Shown here piece by piece: positions 24,301-39,300 of a stretch of DNA of 64,000 nucleotides. Below the pieces are notes generated by a model. That model saw only the letters and a program-made list of their open reading frames with translations. It ran no database searches and had not been told where the DNA came from. The DNA is taken from NCBI RefSeq assembly GCF_965638725.1, contig NC_134970.1, forward strand, positions 2,919,001 to 2,983,000, written 5' to 3'. The position numbers and the translations under genes are program-made. Each line of letters opens with the position of its first letter. The stretch's first letter is position 1. The DNA comes from Aptenodytes patagonicus. Its lineage: Eukaryota > Chordata > Aves > Sphenisciformes > Spheniscidae.

Positions 24301-27300
24301 GAGATTACACTCATTTTTAAAATAATTGCATTTCATTTGGCTGTAGCTATTGGTATCCACGTTCCGTTTTTAAAGTGACAGCAGCAAGGTGCTGAGCAGG
24401 CTGCCTCACCTGCCTCCTGTCTGCAAAAGACATTGGCCTAAATCTTCAAGACGTCCCAATGTGAACTGTCACTCCTGTTTTCCCACCACCCTGTTATATA
24501 TTCTTGGCCTCGCAACATTAAGTGTGAAACTTGCTACCAAAATAACTTCTGGTTTAAATAAATTGTAAATTAACTGCCTTCTCACTTGTTTCTTTTCTTC
24601 TTTTTTTTGTAAGAAGTGTAAATGGGAACAACTCCCTCCCTGTTGTCTGTCACATCCTTACATGCATCTTTCTTACATAGCCTTAAAGGACTCCTTCCCC
24701 TTTCTTCAAGAGAATGTGTTTTATTAATCAAAGCAACCTCACAGCACATTGGTTTCTTTGACAGCTGCTACAGTCTAAGCAGAGAATTTACTGAACTATC
24801 TGCCTTCCCTTTCCCATGGCTGACACGGGCATTAATGTCCCTGTAGATGCCAGAGAAGACAGCGTGCAAAGTAAATAAAGTTGGCAGACACTTTACTAGG
24901 GGCTTTCACACATCTAAGGTTAGATTAACCGAGAAGCAAGCTCCGAAAAGCGGTGCATCGAGTTGTAAGTCTTAGCTTCCTCGTGCACCGGAGTCAGCTG
25001 CAAACACGCAGAGACAGCGATGCAGAGAAAGGCCTGGTGCAGATCTCCCAGTCCTGCACATCCAACCCAAAACTAGACAACATCTTGGAGGCAAGCGGAA
25101 GAAAAACACAATAGAAACAGCCTTACCACATTGATGAAGACCATAGTTGCCGGCTTCATTCGGTAGGACACAGGGATGGAGATGAGCCTGCCCAGGGTGA
25201 TGAATCCCCAGAAGAGGCTGGGCAGGTAGCCGGCCACTTTATGTACTACGGAGAGAGGCTCTTCCACCGCATAGCTGTAAATGAAGCCCGAGTACTCTCC
25301 CTGCGGGGAAGACAAAACAGCGTGTCACATCGATGTGACGACTTACAGGCTTTGCAACTTTAACTTCAACCTGTCCCTCAAACAGTCACAATATCGTGAC
25401 AGTGCTGGAGAGCCCACTTACGGATTTGTTACCAAATCTCAGTGAACTTTGTTCCCAAGGGTTTGCAGCTGGAGACAGGCTTCCACCAGAATTAGAACAC
25501 AGGACTTACTTAAGTGTCTTGCCCTTTTAGGAGAGCTTAACAGCATTACTAGGTAAAATGCATGCTAGGCTCCTATCTGTAGAGATGCTCTCCTCCCTAG
25601 GGACTGGCTTGTCCTTTTGGAATTGCATACTCTTATACCATATCACATTAAGAACCCAGAGTTGATCATCCTTGAAGATGGAGGCCCTGGAAAGTTCCTG
25701 TATCCGACAGCTGCTTTGTGTAACCCCGCTCATCTTTCAGGACCCTATTTAATGCCCTAGTAAGACCCAGCAGTATTTTACCATGAGGGGACTGAGACAA
25801 AACTGTTGAAAGAAAAAGAACAGCAACTTGCGAGCCTTCCTCGCCCGGACAGAAGCGCTACACACGGCGAACCCCGTGTGACTGCGCCGGCCAGGGACGT
25901 GCCGCTAGGCCACTACAGCGAGACTGCACCATCCCCGCATGCTCTCATCTTGGATTTTGAGGGCTCAGGGGACCCATCAAACAAAGAGCCACCATTTCTT
26001 ACGAAATAAAATGAAGCTGTTCTTGCCTCTTGGCTGAAGTGAGAAGAGACCTCCACTGCGTACAAGTAGACAACATCACAGCTCTAGCTCTAAACTGGCC
26101 AGGTTAGTAGCCGTAGCACTCTAGCTGCAACAACACAGAGCCTAGGAGAAGCCACAAAACCCTCCCAAGAAGCAGGGCACGTATCAGCCTGACTATAATT
26201 AGCTTTGAATGAACTACCTGGGGAACCAGACCGCTGCACCGGCAGACCCTCAGGTCCAGCCCACTGCAGGCAGAGGACATGGGCTGGGTTTGGGCTGTTA
26301 CAAGTGATTTGGAAGGAAGAAAGCCGTATAGCTTTGCTCAGACAAGATCCCTCTATCAGCTGAACTCACCACAATCCCATCAGTCATGAAGAGAACAAGA
26401 GCCCCAGTGATGTGGACTGCGAAGTAGGTGTAAGAAGCCCCTCTGAAGTTTTTGCTTTGGCAGCAGCTAAATAAGTCATCATGACCTGGTGAAAAACAAT
26501 GCAAAGCAAACTTAGCTGGAACGTCCCCCTGGGGCTGGGTGGTTGCCAGCCCGCAATGGGGATTTGTTTTGCGCTCAGCTGCACGTCAGATTCGTAGAGG
26601 ACCGTGAACAACGTGGAGCACTGCTAACCTCTGCTGGCACAACCTCTTTCTTTACCTACCTCTAAACTTTCAGAAGGAAGACGGGTATGCTTATGGGCTG
26701 CTGTCCACAGACGGGGATCCTAGCTCTCCAGGATACTTGCTACTTCTCTAACTGTAGCTGCTTGTGCTCCTCTTCCCATTTAGGAGCTCCGCACTGCTGG
26801 CCCCCCTCTTACGGTCAAGCCCATTCGACCACAGCACTCGTGCTCAGAGCCCCTCGTCCTCGGTACCACCACACAGGAGAGTCCTGCCCAGGATAGCTCA
26901 CATTCCTCAGATAAATGATATTTAACCAAAGAAGCCAACTTTGGGAAAGAGCGATAAACACGCAGCTAGTCTCGCCTCCTCTGAATAGAACACTGGGAGC
27001 CACGGCCTGCCAAAGCTGGGGGTCAGGACCCCAGGAATTCCCGACTCTCCCGTCCTCGTGCTCGTATCACACCACTCTGGGACGTGCAAAGGGCTGGTGT
27101 TAAGGTAACAGCACCTGGAGTCCTGTGCAGGTGAGACAGTTGCTCCTGCATGGCAAAGATGAAATTCTCACTACTTCTATAGGGAAGGAGGGATTTCGCC
27201 AGCACAGACGTGTCTGTCAAAGATCACAGCAGTCAGCATACAGCCTTCCTGCTTCTCTAGGGATTAATCTCAACTGCATTTAAGAGGAAGACGGAGATCT

Positions 27301-30300
27301 GAAGACCATGAAGCTCCAATGGGTTGTATGAAAATGGGCAGCTGGGCTGAGGAAAGAAACCGTCAGTGCCTCAGCTAAGGGAAATGCTATCAGATGAGCA
27401 CAACCTTATCAGACACCAGAGAACCCACTCTGTTAGGGACACCTATGATCCTTCCCTGCAGCACCTCACCACATCTCTAACTGCCTCCACCTTCAAGTAT
27501 TCCCTAAAATTTCCTTTTATTGTTCAGGTAAAGCCACCTCTTCTGTAATAACACTAAATGCTCCTGTGATAACCCTGAAATACGATTACTTCTGAGATTC
27601 ACTCTTTAGCTGAAGAATTTACTTTGATATGTTTCTCTTGGGTAGCAAAAAACAATGTTACTATTGTCCCCAAAACAGGGTGTAGTCACAAGTTCAAGAG
27701 CAAACTATTGCTGGAGCTTAACTTTTCCCCTCAAACAAGGGCGCTGTCCTTATTTCTTTCAGATTTATTAAAAAAAAAATATATATAAAAAAAAAAAATC
27801 AGCATTCTGCAGCATGATGACCGCTTTTAAACTGAACAGTCAGCGGAGCCAGCTCAAAACCTGACTGAAAACCAGAAGGAAGCAAAGGGGCACAACTTTC
27901 ACGTGTGCTTAAACGACCTGGGAGCCCAGGTTTAGTTTTAGGACAGCTTGGAGAAAAGCAGCCCGGAGTCCCAACGGCAGGATACTCATCTCCGTTCAGG
28001 GGTTACGATCCCATCTAATTCAAGGGCAATTGGGCACCAAATTGTCTGTTTGGATTGTTTGGGTACTTCTGGATTACATTCATGTGTATGTTTTGGTAAG
28101 TCTCCTCCTTAGACAATAGCGATGGATCTCACTTGTTAAACTCAACAGAGACACTCAACAGAGACACTCAGAAATACGGCTTTTTCTCCCCCTGCTCACC
28201 CCCCGTTCCTCCAAACCCGTAAGAGAGGTGCCTCCAGCTCACCTCCTGCTGCGTGGGGTCTCTGCACAGCGGCGGAGAGATCGTCCTTCTCCGTGGGCCG
28301 CGTTTCCATCGCCAGCTCGTCGGCCGACAGCAGCGGGCGGCTGCTGCTGTTGAAGCACGGCACCATCCGCTCCTTGTAGAGCAAGAAAAACACCGCGATG
28401 GGGACCGGCAGCTGGGGAGGAACAGAGAGGGGCAGGTAAGCATGACAAGCCTCGCACAAAATACAGTCCAGTTCCCCAGTCGCAACAGCCTTTTAGGAAG
28501 CTGCACTCAGCATCTGCAATGGATGTGCCTGAATTGACCTCCAAGAGCAAGGACAGAGGCTGGCAATGGGGTAAGGAGCCACTGCAGGAGGGACGGAGGC
28601 TTGTTAGGGGAGCTAGCAGGGAGGGGGGGAAAAGAAAAAAAAAAAAACCCAATTTGAGAGCAAAGACTCCCTACCTGGAGCACGGCTGGGGCATCCCCTG
28701 CCAGTCCCTGTGGGATGTCAGGTGGGCTGGGGACCACTCACCTGGGATGGGGGACAGGGACACTGGAACAGAAGGCACCTAAATACAAACCTCATGAAGA
28801 ACCGTACCAGCCCTTCAAAACCAAAATGTTCTGGTTTCCAAGCATTTGGCCACTTCTGCCCAAAGAATAAAATAATAAAGTAGCTTTTGCCTGTGGAGAG
28901 CAGAACAGTTTTAATGGGAGACCCTCCTGTGGCTGAAATTCTTTGTGAGGGAAGAGCAAGCTGCTCCAAGACCTGCTTTGCCCATCTCCAGCCATTAGCA
29001 GAGGTTGCTCAGCATCTCGTAAGAGATGAGCTCGTGGTTCCCAGGCCAACGACGACAGCACCGCTACAGCCGAGCCGCTTCAAACAGCCCCTCAGTACAG
29101 CCTCTGCTGAGGGACCTGGGACTGAAGAGCAGCGAGCCTCCAGCCGTTGCCCTCTCGGCTGTCGCCGCCCTAGAGACCCCCCGCACCTCCAGGGATGCGG
29201 CTGCACTGGCTGCTGCGCAGGCTCCCAGCACACGACAGTCCCACCACCACCGTTCCCCGCAGTCAGGGCTTTCTGCCTGGTGCTAATGCACACAGGGACC
29301 GTGGGCTCGTACCTGCCCACCGGATCCATCACGCGGCAGCCGCAGCGTCAGGCCCCCCGGCACCGTGCTCCCTCACTGCCACGTGCCTGGGGACGAGTCT
29401 ACTCCCTGCGCACACCCACGACTCGGTGGTGCCTCCAAGCCCAGAGGGACTTGCTCTTTTTTTTTGGAGAGAAAACAGAGGGAAGCAAATGAAGCTGGGT
29501 CTGCCCCTCGCCAGCCCTCCCTTCTCCTCCCGCCGCAACCAAGTGGTGTTTGTTCTGCAACAAACTGGGGGAGAAAGCCAGGAAATCCTAAGTGACAGCT
29601 CGCTCTCCAGCCGCCGAACGCTTGTTTTCTACATGTCTGTGAGCAAGTGTGAGCTCTAGCTCCAAATTTCCTGCCTTTTGTTGGCTCGTGGCACAATTTA
29701 AATGTATGGAGAATTCCCCCCCCGCCGCCTCTCTTGCCTGAATTAATTTATGAGGACTTCATTGTTCTGGGAACAATGGGAATAGGAACAGTTAGTTCAG
29801 TCCCATGGAAGAAAAACGCATTTGCTTGATAGTTCTAATCCTTCCGGAGGTCAGGACCAGATTTTATTCTTCTAAATTGCAGATTTTGCAAAAAAAAAAA
29901 AAAACAAAACCCACACAGAGGGACTGGCCGTACAGATAACGTCTCTGGGCACTTCCAGCCTTAAGGAGCACTCAGTGCCTACGCAGAAAGAGGGCCCCAG
30001 CTCTGGACTCTCCTGATTCCCAGTTAAACGGTAGGCATGTCCCTGCTCCTCAGATCCTCATCTCCAAAGCAAGCAGGTCCCTTTCGCTTTATCCAGACTG
30101 CACCATCCTGAGGCTGGCAGTGCTTTGAGTGTATGTACGAGTGCTCTGACCCCATCAGCCATGAGCTGCTCGCCAGCGCTGGCCGTTTCTGGTAGGAAAT
30201 GCCCAGAAGCCATAGACTCACCCGCAGTCAAGCACACCCTCGCCCGTGGAGTGCCACCGCACCAAGGCAAGCTCAGGAAAGTGGGGAAAAGCAAAGGATC

Positions 30301-33300
30301 AAGCTCAAGAGAAAGCAGGTTCCCAGGGCTCCATCCTGAGCCAGCCCTGTCTCCTGCACACCGGCTGGCAAATCGCCTTGGGGACGGTCACCTGCGGCCA
30401 CCTGGCCCACAGGAGGGGCCGGCCATAAATCCGGGGTGTGTTCAAGGGACGGAGCATCCACAAAAGCAGTTCAGTTATTACACGGGCAGATGGAGAGGAG
30501 CAAATGGAGCCGAACACCAGAGCCTTGCCAGGGCATGTTTCACCAAGCAAAGGGACAAATGCATCCTGGAGGAGCAGCCTACCCCGACCACAGGACAAGG
30601 ATAGCTCGAGGACTGTCCACCGTGCTCGAGCACGGCCACCACCACGAGCTGCTGGGCGGGCGCTGAGCCCCTCTCCCCGTCCGCAGTTCCCACGTGCCCC
30701 AACTGGAGAGGTCGGATGATGATGATGAGCCTCGCTGGCCCCTGGAGCCAGGACACGTGCCAAGACACACAGGGGCAGGGCCACCCTGCTTATGACAGGA
30801 TCTTGCTGCTCAGCTCTTACAGCAGCTCCAGGTTTCTTGGGGCCGACACATCGGCTGCCTGGGCCACTGGCACGAGGCAGAGAGCTATCAGAGCCTTCCC
30901 ACCCTGCAGGGAGCCCAAACAGCGAGAACCAGAGATGAGCCGCAGCCCCTAAAATAAGGACGCTGGTCCTCAAAGCACCGCCCTGCCCCGCAGAGTCGAC
31001 GGTGCCCTGCACCGTCCCCAACCACACCAAGCCGGACACCTCCAGTCCCCATCTCTGACCAGCCCTCCCTCTTGAGCAGGCAGAGATTGTGGCGCGATGG
31101 CCATTTGCTCATGGGCTTTTCTTCCCAGGGCAACTCTGCTTCGCCTTTTTCGGTGGAAGGCTTTCCTTTTTTTTTGGGGGGGGAGAGGGGTGTCTGAGCA
31201 CCCCGCTGGGAGCCTGCACGGGCTGAAGTGCAAAGCGGGCAGCAAGAGCCCCGCTGCCTGGACCCGGCGCTCCGGCTCTGCTCGCCGAATCGCTGGGGAT
31301 GTTCCCCTCCCCCTGGCAGCTTTTAACTATTTATTATAAACTCAACAAGTTGCTGCATCACGCAGTTAAGCGTGGGTATAATCCAGGCTCCTTCCCTCCA
31401 GTTTCTATTTCGGTCTCTCCCCCCAGGAGCACGGGACTGTTCCCTGCTATTGCATCCAGGCTACTTTTAAGCAACCTAAGCACAATGGAGTGTCCCGCGC
31501 TTCCCCTGGGAAACCACCTTCCGGATAAACACATCCCTCTCGGAGGAACATTTTCCTGATTTCCAGCCCCTTGGAACGGGCTGGATGATGAAATTTCCGT
31601 TCTGTGGGAAACTGAATTTTAAAATATGTTTTTGTTCCAAATCTGGACGAAAAGCCAAAATTTTCTCTTAGAATGAAAAATTTTGGCTGGGAGTCATCCA
31701 AGCACTTCATTTTGATAATGTTGAACCACTTAATTCTACTAAAGCAAAAACATTTTGCTTCAATAACATCGAAACAACTATTCTGTCAGCTTTACACATT
31801 GCATTTATGCCAAAGTCAAATTGAGACATTTCCACTTTAAACAAAGCAAGAAATTGAAATGAATCATTTCAGCTTGTGTCTTGTCAGAATACACACAGCC
31901 CTGCGAAAACTGGGATGGGATTGTGTTTTTGACCATTTTATAACGAAGCTGCTGGTCCTGGTTTCCATTTCTATAGCTTACTCATTCCATCCACTTCCCT
32001 GGGGCTTTAAATACCAATTACCATCATCTTTCTCTGACGTTGACACCTTAAAGAAGGGTCAGCAGTTTTGGAGCTGGGCTGCTCTCAGTATCTCCAGCCA
32101 GTGGGTTGGGTAATTTAGTTTAAACAAGGAATCAAGTCAGCTCCCTCAGCGAGGGTTTGGGAAAGACAATAACAGCTCGGCTTTGGCAAGGGGACACCAC
32201 GCTCAAGAGCTGTGTGTGCGGCATACGTCCGACTCCCCGCTCCTCTTATGTTTGTTACCTAACCCTCATCCCCAAAACACCATCAGTCTCCCAGCACCCC
32301 AGAACTCCCTGCCGTAATGGGGATCCCAAAATGTCCATGGGACACCGCTAGGAACAGAGAGGGGTCTGGCAACCACCCTCCCATCAGTGCTCCAGGTATC
32401 AGACACATCGTCGTATTCAAAGCAGATATTAAACGCTGCCTTCAGAACTAAATTAGTTTGCTGGGGATTGACTGGCAAAATAGATAACGCTCCGGTGTAA
32501 TTAAAAGCACATTTCCCATGGCATGCGCAGAGTCAGAGGTAATTAAAGCTGGCTTCTCCTAGGCAGAGAGCATTCTTTTTGGTGCTTTTGCAAAGAAACT
32601 CATTACAGCACCTGCCCAGCTATTTTGGTTGCCTGTTCTTCTCCTCGCATCAGCGAGCTGTGCGGGCCTCGGTCTAATGAAAGTCCCTGGATTAGGTTCA
32701 CTGGGGTATGTTTTAGTTATTCAGCAAATGGGAAGACCAAGAGCACAAAGAAACATGGTCCCTTTGCCTAGCGCAGGTGGAGTGGTGGAAGATGAAGGGC
32801 TGCTCGTTGGCCCGGGACAGGGAGAAGGACCACCATCGCACCCTTATATTTTGGCAGAAGGGCAACGGCTAAACTTGCACAGGGCAGGTACCGGGGCTGC
32901 AGGGCAGACAGGCAGGGAGAGGTCCTTCTGGCAGGATCACCCCTCATTTCTACTACAGGTCGTCTCCAGGTGAGTGAAATGGGCACCAGCTTGGCGGTCC
33001 CTGCCCTGGCACGCTCATCATAAACAGACACCAGAGCACCTTATGGCAAGGGCTACACAGGCCTGGTCTGGTCACAGAGGGGACCCCGAGACCCCTGCCA
33101 GCAGGAATTCCCAGGCACGCAGCATAACCGGGCACCCTACAGGCACTCAAAAGCAGAGCTGCCCTCGGCATCAATCCCAGCACCAACAGCACCACTCGAC
33201 AGGGCCGATGCTCGCTGCAACAACGCGCTCCACTCTTATCACTCCAAATCTACACAGACAGTTACACACACGCTCGCAGGGCTCCCGCCACCAGGGAAAT

Positions 33301-36300
33301 GACAGTGGCAGCTTAGCTAGCTCTGCTGCAGAGGGACGGGCGCGACGATGGCCACAGCCCTGCGAGGCTGTGCAAGGGACCAGCTGTATTTAGCCAAGCT
33401 GGTATTCGGGTATTAACTGGGGGGTAAGGAATAGGGCTACATTTCAAAGAGAGCCCACAGCCTGCAGGTGAGAGCACCTTGCTGGAGATCAGCTTTGGGA
33501 CTGAGCAGGGCAGAGAAAGAGGACAGGCACTAAATGCCATCTCTCTCACAAGGGAAGGGCCACAGGGCTTTTACATCTGCTGCCAATCACCAGGGAAACG
33601 TTAACAAATAGGCAGAGACGCCCCAATCAAGCTTTCAGCCCCAGTAACTCAGTTCATCGATGGGCACTTTCCCATGAATAAAGATGCTGCAAATCACCCT
33701 CCCGCCAAGCCATCCCCATGTCACCAAGCTCCTCCCCAGACCGACCACGGAGGAAGACCTTGCAGCTCTGAGTGTAGTTAACTGGTATAACTCCTGCCCA
33801 GGGTGATGCTGGAGGTACAACCTGCTCCCAGAGAGATCAGACAAATCCCGCAGGACGGTTCATCGACCCTATCACATCTGATGGCGCAGTCCCCACTGGT
33901 TCAGCTTCGCAGAGTCCTGCCCTCCTGCCCCAGGCACCTGCTCCTGGCTGGGAAACCGGGCACTTGGCAAAAAACGAACCTTTGCTGTGGACCAGCACAA
34001 CCATCCTCACGCCTCCTTCCGCCACTGGGACCACCTAACAGGTGCCAACACCCCCCCAAACACCCCAGCCACCTGCAAAGCCGAGAAGCTAAGATGTCCC
34101 CAGCAACAGCTTGGACCGCTCCGGCTGCAGCACTTACATTGATGAGCGCCATGATCCAGAAGGCGTAGGAGACGCGTGTGACCACCATGCCTTTCATCGG
34201 CAGGTCGTAATGAGACAGGTTGCCTGGATGGTGCGGGACCAGGGACTTGCGGATGTGAGGGAGGTTGCTGGAGGCATTGGCCGTGGAGTTTGAGAGGATG
34301 CAGTTGGTGTCCGAGAGGAAGGGGTCAGCTATCAGTGGGCTTAGCAGCGCTCCAAAGCCCACGAAGAAATGAAGGGCCTGCAAGAGATGAGACACGCAGG
34401 TAGAGCAGGGGGGTTTACTGCTCTTCTCTGAGGGGAGGCTGGCCGAGCCCCTCACTCCTCTTCCTCAGAGGAGGAAGCACAGCTAGAGGGGAGACATGGG
34501 CTCCATGCTCACCTGCAGGAAGATGGCCGAGTCCTTCTGGTAGATCTTCACCAGCTGCATGTTGGAGATGGTGTCGATGCAACCCATGGCCAGTCCCGCC
34601 ACAGCCATGACCACAGCCAGGACCACCACATTGTGGCACAGAGGGATGATGGCAAAGACCAAGGAGATTGCCAGTGACGAGGCAAAGAGTGCAAACAAGG
34701 ACTGAGCCAACCTGAGACAGGGAAAGAGGAAAGACAGGACAGAATTACTACCATGAGAGCAGCATCCACAACACAGCCCTGCCTCCCGTTTTCAGCCCCG
34801 GGTCAGTCAGTGGCATAGGTATTAGCAGGAGATGCACCCACAGGCTGTAGCTCCAACTGATGCAGCTCCAGCACGTGCTCTTCTGACAAGGCAAGGGAGA
34901 TGCTACACACCCTGCACCCCCATGCCTCCACGTCACAGCCATAGCCAGCCTAGGGCACTGCCATCTCCTGCGTGGGGGGTGATGCCTTGAAGAGGCAGAT
35001 CTTCCACCCAGCTTTCGTGGAGAAGAGTAACCATCCCTTCAAACCCGTGTTCTGCACATTTCAAGGCAGAACAAGGCCTGAGAACATTCCCTTGTCAACT
35101 GGGCAGATCTGGGAATGGAAAGGGATACGGGTACATGCAGGCAAGGCCACATCGTGACTTTTGAGCAGCTCCAGGGCATTTCTCATGCAGGGCTGTATCG
35201 CACGAGCAGGCTGAGCAGGCAGGAGAGCTGCTGGACAATACCAGTTCCCAGCAGGGAGAGAGCTGCTGGCATCCACATCATGGTGTCATCCCGGACCTGC
35301 CTGCACGTGCTGTCCTGCCTCACAGGGAGCACTGGGGAGCTGCTGCAGTTCCCCTTCCATGCTCTGTTCTGGCAGCATAGTCCCTTCCCCCAGCACGACG
35401 GGGCGGGATGCAGCACTGCTGCCGTTCCCGGTGCAGGCAGCCACTTCCCAACCCACGCGGTCCATCGGAGAAGCCCAAGGGGATGTGTGTGGTAGAGGTA
35501 AAGCTGGTGCGTTACATCTCGAGTCTGGCAGCAGCGCAGGCAGGCCTTCCTGGCTGAGCGGGGAGGCTGCTCTCGGTGTGAGCCGGGCGCTAGCCAGCTC
35601 GCTGGAGAACGGCGCCCAGGCTGGCACCGCGCTGCTCCGGCGCTGCCAAGTCGAAAGGCAGGAAGGAAGGAAGGAAACAGGGACCAGACAGCGAAGCACT
35701 GAAACTAGCAGAAAGACGGGACTATAAAGTCGCAGCAGAGAGTAAGTAGCACAGGCGCGTCCCCTCCCCACCCTGGGCTCCCAAACCCTGGTAGAAGCCC
35801 ATTGCAACGGCCAGCAGCTTGCTACAGTGAGTTGCTAATTAGCAATTGGGGTCTGCTGCCGGGGGATGTGGGGCACAGCCGTCTGCCCACAGCAAAGGAC
35901 TGGCGATGCACAGGTATGTCCCTAGTATGGACATGCAACCAGCAAGCAAAATGCCTACGGCTGGCTCCTGCAGGCTGTCTGCGCCCCGCATCTGCTTCAC
36001 GCTCTGCCCGAAGAGGGAGGGGAAGGCTACGAGGAGGCACAGGCTGGAGCTGCAGCAGAGAGCCTCTGCGGCTGCCAGGCACCACGCTACCAGCCCTCCT
36101 GCCCTGACTGCTCGTCCAGAACGGCCCGGCCTTGGGCATGTCACTGTGTTTCTGCGTGGCCCTCATTCATCTGCAAACCCAGAGTGATTTGGCCTTCCAC
36201 ATCCTGCTTGTTGCTTACACTGCACTCCAACAACACCGGGGAGAAAAACGGGCCAAGGACACGTCACCTTTATTCTCCTGGCCAGTGGCACAAACCTGGC

Positions 36301-39300
36301 TGTACCAGCGCCTCGGTGTGCTCCCATCTCCCAGCCCAGCCTCGCTCACCCATCAGCCGGACCACGTTGGAGGAGCCAATGCCTTGTAAAGCCGTAACTA
36401 CTGATCTTCCTCTGACAGCAACATGGGGAGCCAGCGTGGGATTTGGGGGGGGGGGGGGGAAAAGGGAGCAAAGCGAGATGTGCACAGTCACGGCAGGAAA
36501 AACAACTAGCTAATGAGAGAGAAGCAGCTTCAAGCCTGGAGAGACGAGGCAGCACTCTCCAGGGTACAGCAGGAGCCCAGCAGGAGGGAGAGAGGCAGAG
36601 GCACCAGGAGCTGGCGAATCCGAGGCCGGGAGCGATGGGGAAACACACACCAAGACATCCCAGAAACGCCTCTTCTCTTCTGCAGCCCTAGCAAAACAAC
36701 CACAGCACCGCTTGTGCTTGGCTAGGGAGCACGTTCATTACTAGAGTTAAACATTAATTGCAGATAATGTTATGTTCTTAAAAAGCATTAAAAAGATCAC
36801 CTCACTTTTCCCCAGTGAGCAAAAATTCCTGCCTCCAGCCATAAGATGTTAATAACACAATTGCACCCCCCCTGCAAACACCAGCAGCCCACAGCCCAGG
36901 GTGGCACGCAGCCCTGCTGCCCCCTTCCCTGGCTCTGGCATTAGGGGGGACCAAGAAATTGCTGGCCTCCCGTGCCAGATCCCCAAGATGTAGTCGAAGG
37001 ACACCGCTCAGCACCCAGGGAGGCACCGAACAACCAGCTGGGGGATTTCTTTAGAAACAAACCTCTTTGAAAGCATCCCTAAATGAGGTACCCCGTGACT
37101 TTCAGAGGGGGTCTGAGCCCTGTGTCGTGATGATGCAAAACCAATGCACCCCTCCAAAGGGCTTAAAAAGCCACCCTGCTGTAATGCCATGATCCGGTTT
37201 CTGACATCGCTGCCCTCCCCATCACTAACCGGTCCCCGGCTGAGTGGATGCACAGCACAGCTCTGCACCAGCTGCTGCTGTCCCCAGGGCAGGCTCCGCT
37301 TCAGTGTATGAAACAAGTCTTGTAATGCCACGGACTCTGTTTCAGGAGCACCCAGTGCACGTCCCGGCTCCGTCATAAGGCTTGAGGGAAGGTCTGCAGC
37401 TCCCCCCCAAAACGTTTAGGTTGATCTCCTCTATAGGATTAGGGCAGCTAATGCTATCCTGTAGTCACAGCCAGCAAAGCTTCCCCTCTCCTTCCCACAG
37501 AGCGTATATAAACCCCCACCTCGGTGTTCCTGTTGCAGCAGGCACTCTTCAACTTCAAGGATGCTTTTCCCCACCCCAGGGAGCATTTTCTAAGTCCCTC
37601 ACATCAAGAAGAAAGATGACAATCAGGCTAATTCCAACTTGCAAAACTGGTAATTAAAAACCCAAAGCCCTAAGGAGATGAGGTGAGGACACGGAGGAAG
37701 AAGAGGGCATGGATTATCCCACATCTGCCTTCAGGTACCCTTGTCTCCAGCGGGAAGCACCAGCCAGGCTTGGGGAGCATTGCCTCCTCCCCCGAGGAGC
37801 TCGTGCTCGAATCACTGTGCTCTCTGCTCTCTCAGCAACAAAAGGCTTTACCTTCCTTTGTGGTGAGAAGAGTCCTCTGCACCAGCCACAGGCTTGAACA
37901 GAAACCTTCAGAAGATGGGAGTCTGAAGGGCAAGGAGGGAACAGGGTCATCCACTCAGCTGACGTGCTGTGACGCGCACAGGTGACCGGGAGTAAGAATG
38001 AAAGAAGGGTCCCATCTCATCAGCCCTCCAGGTCCTGCTGTGGATCACTCCTTCGAGCAGAGCCTGCTCAGGGCTCCAACACAGCCACAGACCTACCAGC
38101 CCCCTCCTCTCCTCTGCTAACACCAGCGGGACTAGCTCAGGGCTGACCCGAACGCTGGGAGCAAAAGCGAAAAATATAGAAGGACACCAAAATGCAGTTT
38201 GTGAATGAAGGAAAAAAAAAAAAAAAAAGCAAACTGGGGCACGGGCTCTCAGTTACGCTGGTGCTTCTGTCACAAATGCATGTAGCACAGCAGCACAGAG
38301 GGAGTGTGAGTTTAACTTCACAAGCAAGCTTAAAATCCAACAAAATGGGAAAGGAAAAGGGGAAGGCAAGGGAAGCAAGAGGGAGAGCGGCGGGGGATGC
38401 AGGTGCACAGAGCTCACCCCTGGAGTTTGCAGTGCCAGGCGCTCAGGGATGGATTTACCAAAGAGCTCACCTCCCAACTTGGGTTTCTGAGTCTAGGCAG
38501 GGTTTCAAGTCCTCTCAGCACTCCCACCCCAACGCTGCGGGCTGGATTTGCAGTCTCACGACGTGTCAGGCACCTCTGAAAATCTAGCCCAGGTAATACC
38601 AGAAAACAAGAGTCTTCGGTGTGCTTCACGCAAAGGTGCACAGGGCTCCCTACAAAGGGCATCAGCTGCTGCCAGGGCTGTCTTTGCTCGAGGAACCTCT
38701 ACCAACACCGCGGCAGCACTGGGGTTTGAGCCAGGGCACGCACTCCACCTAAACCCCAACCCCACTCATGCAAACACCCTGTAAAAAACTGTATTCTCCT
38801 GAAGCAGAGCTTGTAATTACAACCCAGCAAACCTCAGGCATGAGTTACCAGAGAGCAGCAGCCTGTTGTGAACCTGAGCGAGAGCTTAAACAACGCGCCT
38901 TGCAGCTACGTGGGGAGCTGCTCTTCCTACAGCTCTGGCTTTGCGCCTCCCGACAAGCCAGGGAAGGGACCACGCAGCAAACCCGGGTCTCCAAGTGCAG
39001 CGCACCGCAGGCAACAATTGCATTTCTACATCACTCGGAGAAACTTGCAATGGCAAACTTTCTTCTTCCTTGAAATCTCGCAGGAGAGGGAATTCTGGAG
39101 CTAGTTCTGGCAGTCCAGGCTCGTGCTGAGTTACAGAAGGGACAGATGCCATCATTATGCTCTGTCCTCCCAGTGCTCCAGGACTCCAGCTGGGCCAAGA
39201 GAGCAGAGACTATGACCCAGCATTCAGCAACTTCTCTGGTGAGAGGAACCAAACCATTATTTAGGTCCCACCACCCACTTCTGCCGCAGAATCCAGTAAC

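Larger units (their letters stand above)
28412..34137 (-). other. MFSD4A: MFSD4A intron 3
   Basis: GT-AG intron of 5726 bp (gtaagt to ctccccag on the minus strand), mostly GC-rich. It has an AT-rich island at about 31540-32140 and two GTAATTAAA words at 32497-32505 and 32539-32547. Long open frames here (for example 30305-31039 minus, 244 codons) match no family I know and are consistent with GC-rich chance. Confidence 0.8.

Noticed and set aside
25324..25339. Perfect 16-bp palindrome GTCACATCGATGTGAC
   Set aside because: About one perfect palindrome of this length is expected by chance in 64 kb, and nothing nearby supports a function.
28887..29492. A 201-codon plus-strand open frame in MFSD4A intron 3
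   Set aside because: No domain recognised, and many alternative frames are open in the same GC-rich DNA.
30305..31039. A 244-codon minus-strand open frame in MFSD4A intron 3
   Set aside because: GC-rich intronic DNA with no recognisable domain, no splice or start context and composition like chance frames nearby.
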